Below are positions 1-4,539 of a stretch of 6,482 nucleotides of DNA, one piece after another; the stretch's first letter is position 1, and the number at the start of each line of letters is the position of its first letter. The translations under genes were made by a program, and so were the position numbers. Below the pieces are notes generated by a model, which searched no databases, was not told where the DNA came from, and saw only the letters and a program-made list of their open reading frames with translations. The stretch comes from JBDSTW01 sp039914705 (lineage in GTDB: Bacteria > Pseudomonadota > Gammaproteobacteria > SURF-13), in the NCBI GenBank assembly GCA_039914705.1, contig JBDSOT010000098.1:1-6482 (forward strand). Direction: 5' to 3'.

Positions 1-1116
1 CACAACCCCCAATGCGCGGCCAACGCAAATAATGCCGCCTATATTATTTATACCTCCGGCTCCACCGGCACACCCAAGGGTGTGATTATCACGCACGCCA
101 ATGTAACGCGCCTGATGGCAGCGACCCAGCCCTGGTTTAATTTCGACCATACCGATGTGTGGACATTGTTCCATTCCTACGCCTTCGACTTCTCAGTGTG
201 GGAGATCTGGGGGGCCTTGCTCTACGGGGGACGGCTGGTGATCGTACCCTATGATGTGAGCCGTGACCCCAATGCCTTCTACGCACTGCTGCACCAGGAG
301 AGGGTCACCGTGCTTAACCAAACTCCTTCTGCCTTTCGCCAACTCAGTCATGCCGAGGAGCGCATCGGCCAGAAGTCCCTGGCTCTGCGCTATATTATCT
401 TTGGTGGTGAGGCCTTGGAGTTGCAAAGCCTCAAGCCATGGGTAGAACGCCACGGCGATCAGTCTCCGCGTCTCATTAACATGTACGGCATCACCGAAAC
501 CACTGTGCACGTGACCTATAGGCCCATTAGCACAGACGACATCATGGCCAATGCAGGCAGCGTCATCGGTCAGGCTATCTCCGACTTGCAAGTACTTATC
601 CTTGATGCCCAGCGTCAGCCGACACCCATTGGTGTAGCTGGCGAGTTGCACATTGGGGGAGCGGGCCTGGCACGGGCATATCTCAATCGTCCGGAATTGA
701 CCGCCGAGAAATTCATCACCGATCCATTCAGTGAAAATCCCCAGGCGCGTCTGTACAAAACCGGCGATCTTGCGCGTTATTTATCCGATGGTGACATTGA
801 ATATTTAGGACGCCTGGATAACCAGGTGAAGCTGCGTGGTTTCCGCATTGAACTGGGCGAGATCGAGGTCGTACTGAAACAGCATCCGAGGGTGCGCGAT
901 AGCGTAGTCATGCTAAGAGAGTTTGCATCCGGCGATCACCGCCTGGTGGCCTATGTGGTGGGAAAACAATCGCTGGCCCCCTCGCATGATGAATTACGCA
1001 GTTATCTCGACGGCAAGCTGCCCGATTATATGGTGCCCGCGGCCTTCGTGTGGTTAGCCACCCTGCCGGTCACCTCGAATGGTAAGGTCGATCGCAAGGC
1101 CTTGCCCATGCCCGAT
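1..1116 (+). other. Adenylation domain, predicted L-threonine (N-terminus missing)
   Basis: Activates an amino acid as aminoacyl-AMP and loads it on the adjacent PCP. Visible cores: A3 YTSGSTGTPKG (17-27), A4 around FDFSVWEIW (62-70), A5 NMYGITETT (160-168, Ile where Pro is common), A6 around GELHIGG, A7 YKTGDLARY, A8 GRLDNQVKLRGFRIELGEIE, A9 LPDYMVPAA and A10 NGKVDRKALP. Aligned by eye to the phenylalanine A domain of GrsA, the pocket residues are Asp63, Phe64, Trp67, Asn106, Ile133, Gly135, Met161, Val169, His170 and Lys362. This is D-F-W-N-I-G-M-V-H-K, the established threonine code, matched at all ten positions. A1 and A2 lie before the window. Threonine is therefore a strong prediction, though not proof of substrate. 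Confidence 0.93.
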
Positions 1117-4100
1117 ATCGCAAGGCCGGAGTTGGCGAGCAACTTCGTGGCACCCCGCAATCCAGTCGAGCAAAGCCTGGCGCAGATATGGTCACAAGTG
1201 CTGGCCATCGACAGGGTGGGGATGCACGATAATTTCTTTGCCTTGGGGGGTGATTCCATCCTCGGTATACATGTCCTTGCCAAGGCGCGGCAGGCAGGCC
1301 TGCAAATTGACTTGAAGCAACTCTTTCAGTACCCCACCATTGCGGGCCTTGCAGCCGCGAGCACCCGTGCTCTGACTATTGACGACGAGCAGGGCCTGGT
1401 GGAAGGTTCGGCCCCGCTCACGCCTATCCAGCACTGGTTCTTTGAGCAGAATCTTGCGGCGCTGCATCACTGGAACCAGGCATTTTTATTTACAGCGCCA
1501 CACGCTACGGATATTCATGCCTTAGAGCAGGCCCTGCAGCATTTACTGTGGCATCACGATGCGCTGCGTCTGCGTTTTAGCTCCACCGAACACGGCTGGC
1601 AGCAGCAATTACACACCGGTGATACGGTGCCGTTCACGCGCGTGGATTTGTCAGCGCTGTCGAAACAAGAGCAAGCATCTGCTATTGAGGCGGCTGCCGC
1701 AGAGCAGCAGGCAAGCCTCGATCTTGCTCGCGGCCCCTTGTTGCGTGCCGCCTACTTCGACCTGGGCGTTGACCAGCCCGGGCGTCTGTTAATCGTTATC
1801 CATCACCTGGTAGTCGACGGCGTATCCTGGCGCATCCTGATGGAAGATCTCGAATCGGCTTACACACAATTACGCCACAATAAACCCGTGCAGCTTCCCG
1901 CCAAGACAAGCTCGTTTAACCGATGGTCGCAACGTTTGGCAGACTATGCCGCGTCCGACGCGCTACAAAACGAGCGGGAATACTGGCTTGCTGTACCCGG
2001 CGTGGAGGACGCTTTCTTGCCGGTGGATTACCCGGCGCGGGAACTCAATACCGAGGCCTTCGCAAAGACAATATCCGTAGTGCTTGGTGCCGCAGAGACA
2101 GAGGCCTTGCTGCACAAGATCCCCGGCGTTTACCACACGCAGATCAATGACGCGTTGCTCACGGCCCTGGCGCAGGCCTTTGAAAAGTGGACCAACAGTC
2201 GTCGGCACCTGTTAGTCGATCTTGAGGGCCATGGCCGCGAGGAACTTTTCAGTGATGTGGATTTATCCCGCACTGTAGGATGGTTCACTACCGTCTTTCC
2301 GGTGCGCCTGGATCCGGGCGCGGCAATCCATCCGGGGGAGGTTCTCAAATCAATCAAGGAACAGCTTCGCTCCATTCCTCAGCGAGGCATTGGGTACGGA
2401 TTACTGCGTTATTTAAGCGGTGATCCGGAGCTTGTCCGAAAGCTGCGCTCACTGCCTCAGCCCGAGGTGTTATTCAATTACCTGGGGCAGTTCGATCAAG
2501 TCTTATCCGGTTCCTCATTGTTTCGCTTCGCACCGGAACCCTGCGGGCCTAAGCATAGCCCTCAAGGACAGCGTCGTCATCTGCTGGAGATCGTCGGACA
2601 AGTGACAGATGGTCAACTACAGATGAACTGGACGTACAGTGAGAAGGTTCATCGGGCCGAGACGATTGAGAGACTGGCCCAGGATTTTATGGAAGCCTTG
2701 CAAGGCCTCATCAGCCACTGCCAATCCGTCGGGGCGGGAGGCTATACGCCGTCAGACTTCCCGCTGACCGGACTGGACCAAGCGGCCCTTGATCAATTTC
2801 TGACGACATGCACCGGTACCGGAGAGCCGGACGGATGCAAGAATATAGAAGACATTTACCCGCTCTCGCCCATGCAGCAGTTATTCTATTCGATTAATGC
2901 CGCGCAGCCGGAGGTGGCCTTTGAGCAGTGGCATTACACTCTGCATGGCAAGCTGGACGCGGCGGCCTTCCAAGAGGCGTGGAGACAGGTGCTGGCCCGG
3001 CATACCGTGCTGCGCACGGCATTCTTTGCCGAAGGACTGAATGCGCCGCTGCAAGTGGTTTACCGCGATGTGGCCTTACCGTGGGCGCAGCACGATTGGC
3101 GAGATCTGCCGGCGACCGAACAAGGCAAGCAGTTGGCCTTGTTCCTTGAGGCAGACCGCGCACGCGGTTTTGATCTCACTCAAGTGCCGCTGTTGCGCGT
3201 CACCCTTATCCGGGTGGCCGAGGACGTTTATCACTTTCTCTGGAGTACCCATCATTTGCTGGTGGACGGCTGGTCTTGGCCGTTGATCTTCAAGGAACTC
3301 TCCGCGTGCTATGAAGCCCTTAGCCAAGACCGGACAGCCTCCCTGGAGCCGAGCCTTCCGTACCGGGACTATATCGCCTGGCTGGCGCGCCAGCCCGTCT
3401 CCCAAGCCGAGTCCTTCTGGCGCCGGATCTTGCAAGGCTGTCAGGCACCGACACCCTTGCCCGCCAGCGTCGCAAAATCATCCGGTGCTATGGAACGCTT
3501 TATTGATCAGCACATCACGCTATCTTTGGAGTCTACCGCCGCACTCCAGGACTTCGCGCGCGGCCATCAACTGACCCTGAATACGATAGTACAAGGGGGT
3601 TGGGCCTTGCTGCTCAGTCATTACAGTGGAACCACAGACGTGCTCTTCGGCGCCACTTTTTCGGGTCGTCCCACCGACCTGCCGGGGGTTGAATCCATGG
3701 TGGGCCCGTGCATCAATAATCTACCCGTGCGTGTACATGTCAGTCCCGAAACATCACTGGTGCCCTGGCTAATGCAGCTTCAAGAGTTACAATTTGACTA
3801 CGACCATTATCAGCATACCCCCCTTGTTCAGATCCAGGGCTGGAGCGATATCCCCTGGCGGTTTAGGCTGTTTGACAGCCTTATTGTGTTTCTAAATTAT
3901 CAGGTCGATGAATCCGCGCGCCGCCTCGGCCATCATGTGACGATCCGCCACGTGGCCTCCCCGGAAAAGACCAATTATCCGCTGACCTTGTCCGTGATGC
4001 CTGGGCAGGCATTATCATTGAAGCTAATCTATGCGAGTACACGATTTGAGAGCGAGTTGATTCAAGACCTGCTCACCACCTTGCAGACTTTGCTGCACGG

Positions 4101-4536
4101 CATGCTCGCCGATCCGCTTGCGCCGCTGACAAAGCTGCTCCTCGCCTTGCCCCCGCCCCCCGACGCTGCGCCGGCGTCAGTAACAGTGACGCCACGTCAG
4201 TACCAGGCGCCCCAGACAGAACTACAACAGGTTATTGCCGCTGTCTGGCAACAGGCCTTCGGCGTAACGCAGGTCAGTCTGCAGGACAATTTCTTTGACC
4301 TCGGCGGACATTCGCTGCTCATGGTGCGGGTGCACAGCCAACTGCAAGAGATGCTGAATATTCAGCTGCCCATTGTTAAGATGTTTCAATACCCAACCAT
4401 TAGCGCGCTGGCCGGCTATCTCCATCAGGATTTGGAGGAACAACCGTCGTATAATGCTGTTTATGCCCGGGCGCAAAAGCAAAAACAAGCCCAGGCTCGT
4501 CACCCACGTCACGGCAAGATTTTGAGGAAACCTTGA
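1..4536 (+). CDS. NRPS, C-terminal part: A(Thr)-PCP-E-C-PCP (5' truncated)
   Basis: Multimodular non-ribosomal peptide synthetase, cytosolic, building a peptide on carrier-protein thioesters. The frame is open from base 1 and the A3 motif YTSGSTGTPKG is at residues 17-27, so the true start lies upstream. The GTG at 82 falls inside the A domain and is not a start. Domains by window residue: A 1-372, PCP1 383-454 (Ser419), E 469-906 (His602, Glu742), C 949-1379 (His1085), PCP2 1403-1474 (Ser1438), basic tail 1481-1511. The A-domain pocket predicts threonine and the E domain predicts delivery of a D residue. The final module lacks an A domain, and there is no thioesterase or reductase, so the chain should pass to the PKS that starts three bases downstream. 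All core catalytic residues are present and I see no frameshift. Exact product and parent pathway are unknown. An N-terminal C domain before the A domain is likely but not visible. Confidence 0.97.
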   Translation, partial: HNPQCAANANNAAYIIYTSGSTGTPKGVIITHANVTRLMAATQPWFNFDHTDVWTLFHSYAFDFSVWEIWGALLYGGRLVIVPYDVSRDPNAFYALLHQERVTVLNQTPSAFRQLSHAEERIGQKSLALRYIIFGGEALELQSLKPWVERHGDQSPRLINMYGITETTVHVTYRPISTDDIMANAGSVIGQAISDLQVLILDAQRQPTPIGVAGELHIGGAGLARAYLNRPELTAEKFITDPFSENPQARLYKTGDLARYLSDGDIEYLGRLDNQVKLRGFRIELGEIEVVLKQHPRVRDSVVMLREFASGDHRLVAYVVGKQSLAPSHDELRSYLDGKLPDYMVPAAFVWLATLPVTSNGKVDRKALPMPDIARPELASNFVAPRNPVEQSLAQIWSQVLAIDRVGMHDNFFALGGDSILGIHVLAKARQAGLQIDLKQLFQYPTIAGLAAASTRALTIDDEQGLVEGSAPLTPIQHWFFEQNLAALHHWNQAFLFTAPHATDIHALEQALQHLLWHHDALRLRFSSTEHGWQQQLHTGDTVPFTRVDLSALSKQEQASAIEAAAAEQQASLDLARGPLLRAAYFDLGVDQPGRLLIVIHHLVVDGVSWRILMEDLESAYTQLRHNKPVQLPAKTSSFNRWSQRLADYAASDALQNEREYWLAVPGVEDAFLPVDYPARELNTEAFAKTISVVLGAAETEALLHKIPGVYHTQINDALLTALAQAFEKWTNSRRHLLVDLEGHGREELFSDVDLSRTVGWFTTVFPVRLDPGAAIHPGEVLKSIKEQLRSIPQRGIGYGLLRYLSGDPELVRKLRSLPQPEVLFNYLGQFDQVLSGSSLFRFAPEPCGPKHSPQGQRRHLLEIVGQVTDGQLQMNWTYSEKVHRAETIERLAQDFMEALQGLISHCQSVGAGGYTPSDFPLTGLDQAALDQFLTTCTGTGEPDGCKNIEDIYPLSPMQQLFYSINAAQPEVAFEQWHYTLHGKLDAAAFQEAWRQVLARHTVLRTAFFAEGLNAPLQVVYRDVALPWAQHDWRDLPATEQGKQLALFLEADRARGFDLTQVPLLRVTLIRVAEDVYHFLWSTHHLLVDGWSWPLIFKELSACYEALSQDRTASLEPSLPYRDYIAWLARQPVSQAESFWRRILQGCQAPTPLPASVAKSSGAMERFIDQHITLSLESTAALQDFARGHQLTLNTIVQGGWALLLSHYSGTTDVLFGATFSGRPTDLPGVESMVGPCINNLPVRVHVSPETSLVPWLMQLQELQFDYDHYQHTPLVQIQGWSDIPWRFRLFDSLIVFLNYQVDESARRLGHHVTIRHVASPEKTNYPLTLSVMPGQALSLKLIYASTRFESELIQDLLTTLQTLLHGMLADPLAPLTKLLLALPPPPDAAPASVTVTPRQYQAPQTELQQVIAAVWQQAFGVTQVSLQDNFFDLGGHSLLMVRVHSQLQEMLNIQLPIVKMFQYPTISALAGYLHQDLEEQPSYNAVYARAQKQKQAQARHPRHGKILRKP
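1147..1362 (+). other. Peptidyl carrier domain PCP1 (E-partner type)
   Basis: Carries the threonyl or peptidyl thioester on a phosphopantetheine arm attached to Ser419, in DNFFALGGDSI (residues 410-420). The GGDS form, with Asp before the serine, is typical of carriers that sit in front of an epimerization domain, which is the case here. PCP2 at the end of the protein has GGHS instead. The C-terminal helix motif FQYPTIAGLA is present, so the four-helix fold looks complete. It is linked to A10 by a short stretch (about residues 373-382) that ends in the usual VAPRNPVEQ lead-in. Confidence 0.93.
1405..2718 (+). other. Epimerization (E) domain
   Basis: Inverts the alpha carbon of the PCP1-bound residue from L to D. 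For threonine this gives the D-allo-Thr configuration. All seven E cores are recognisable: E1 PIQHWFF (475-481), E2 HHLVVDGVSW (601-610, catalytic His602), E3 INDALLTALAQAF, E4 DLEGHGREE with catalytic Glu742, E5 RTVGWFTTVFPV, E6 GIGYGLLRYL, E7 FNYLGQFDQ (825-833). The Glu of EGHGRE and the second His of E2 are the acid/base pair known in the family. It is followed by the common E-to-C linker YTPSDFPLTGLDQ. Because the key residues are intact, it should be active. The related C domain family lacks the EGHGRE and FNYLGQ motifs, which excludes a plain C domain. Confidence 0.94.
2845..4137 (+). other. Condensation domain, predicted D-donor/L-acceptor (DCL) type
   Basis: Forms the peptide bond between the upstream D-allo-Thr-ended chain and the group on PCP2. 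Cores: C1 YPLSPMQQLFY (953-963), C2 RHTVLRTAF, C3 THHLLVDGWSW with catalytic His1085 and structural Asp1089, C4 YRDYIAWL, C5 VGPCINNLPVRV (1234-1245), C6 YQHTPLVQIQGW, C7 FDSLIVFLNYQ. It directly follows an E domain, where DCL domains are expected, and the YPLSPMQ opening fits that subtype. C1 lacks the Gly-Met commonly seen after YPLSPMQQ, and C5 has Cys1237 and Asn1240 where Phe and Thr are usual. The HHxxxDG motif means this is a peptide-forming C domain and not a heterocyclization domain, which would show DxxxxD. No A domain follows it. Confidence 0.92.
4207..4422 (+). other. Peptidyl carrier domain PCP2 of an A-less module
   Basis: Terminal carrier of the NRPS. Phosphopantetheine site Ser1438 in DNFFDLGGHSLL (1429-1440), followed by FQYPTISALAGYL, so the fold is complete. 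The GGHS form is that of carriers not followed by an E domain. It comes about 25 residues after the end of the C domain, with no adenylation domain between them. Its amino acid must come from another A domain, or it receives the chain some other way. It is the expected donor to the ketosynthase of the next protein. Confidence 0.92.
4441..4533 (+). other. Basic C-terminal tail, candidate docking segment
   Basis: The last 31 residues (1481-1511) after PCP2 contain eight Lys/Arg and two His and no Asp or Glu, with a Gln/Lys/Ala-rich stretch ARAQKQKQAQARH likely to be helical. Tails of this kind after a terminal carrier domain often mediate docking to the next synthase. The downstream PKS begins with a short acidic segment, which would complement it. 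The docking role is inferred from charge and position and not from a recognised docking-domain family. Confidence 0.5.
4524..4528 (+). promoter_or_regulatory. Candidate ribosome binding site of the PKS gene
   Basis: GAGGA lies 11 bases before the ATG at 4540, inside the last codons of the NRPS gene. The spacing is a little long, but no better Shine-Dalgarno match precedes the in-frame ATGs at 4558 and 4573. With the NRPS stop at 4534-4536 and a three-base gap, translation of the two genes is probably coupled. Confidence 0.5.
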
Positions 4537-4539
4537 GTT

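Noticed and set aside
82..84. GTG codon as a possible start of the NRPS gene
   Set aside because: The same frame is open to base 1 and encodes the essential A3 motif before this codon, so the gene is cut by the window edge.
193..651. Minus-strand reading frame of 152 codons
   Set aside because: It lies wholly within the conserved A domain, shows no recognisable domain and has no ribosome site of note. It is best explained as a shadow of the GC-biased coding strand.
3076..3435. Minus-strand reading frame of 119 codons across the C domain
   Set aside because: The plus strand here encodes the C3 and C4 motifs with the catalytic His1085. The antisense translation resembles no family I know.
2845..4137. 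Second condensation-like domain as a heterocyclization (Cy) domain, by analogy with yersiniabactin
   Set aside because: It has HHLLVDG with catalytic His1085, where a Cy domain would have DxxxxD, and the upstream residue is a D-Thr supplied by an E domain.
4150..4161. C-rich run in the C-PCP2 linker as a frameshift or assembly error hiding an A domain
   Set aside because: The frame continues cleanly from the C domain into PCP2, and a missing A domain needs about 1.5 kb and not a few bases. A collapsed assembly still deserves a check with long reads.
4537..4539. Separate promoter or terminator between the two genes
   Set aside because: The gap is three bases and no hairpin with a T run or convincing -35/-10 pair is seen around it, so cotranscription is the simpler reading.
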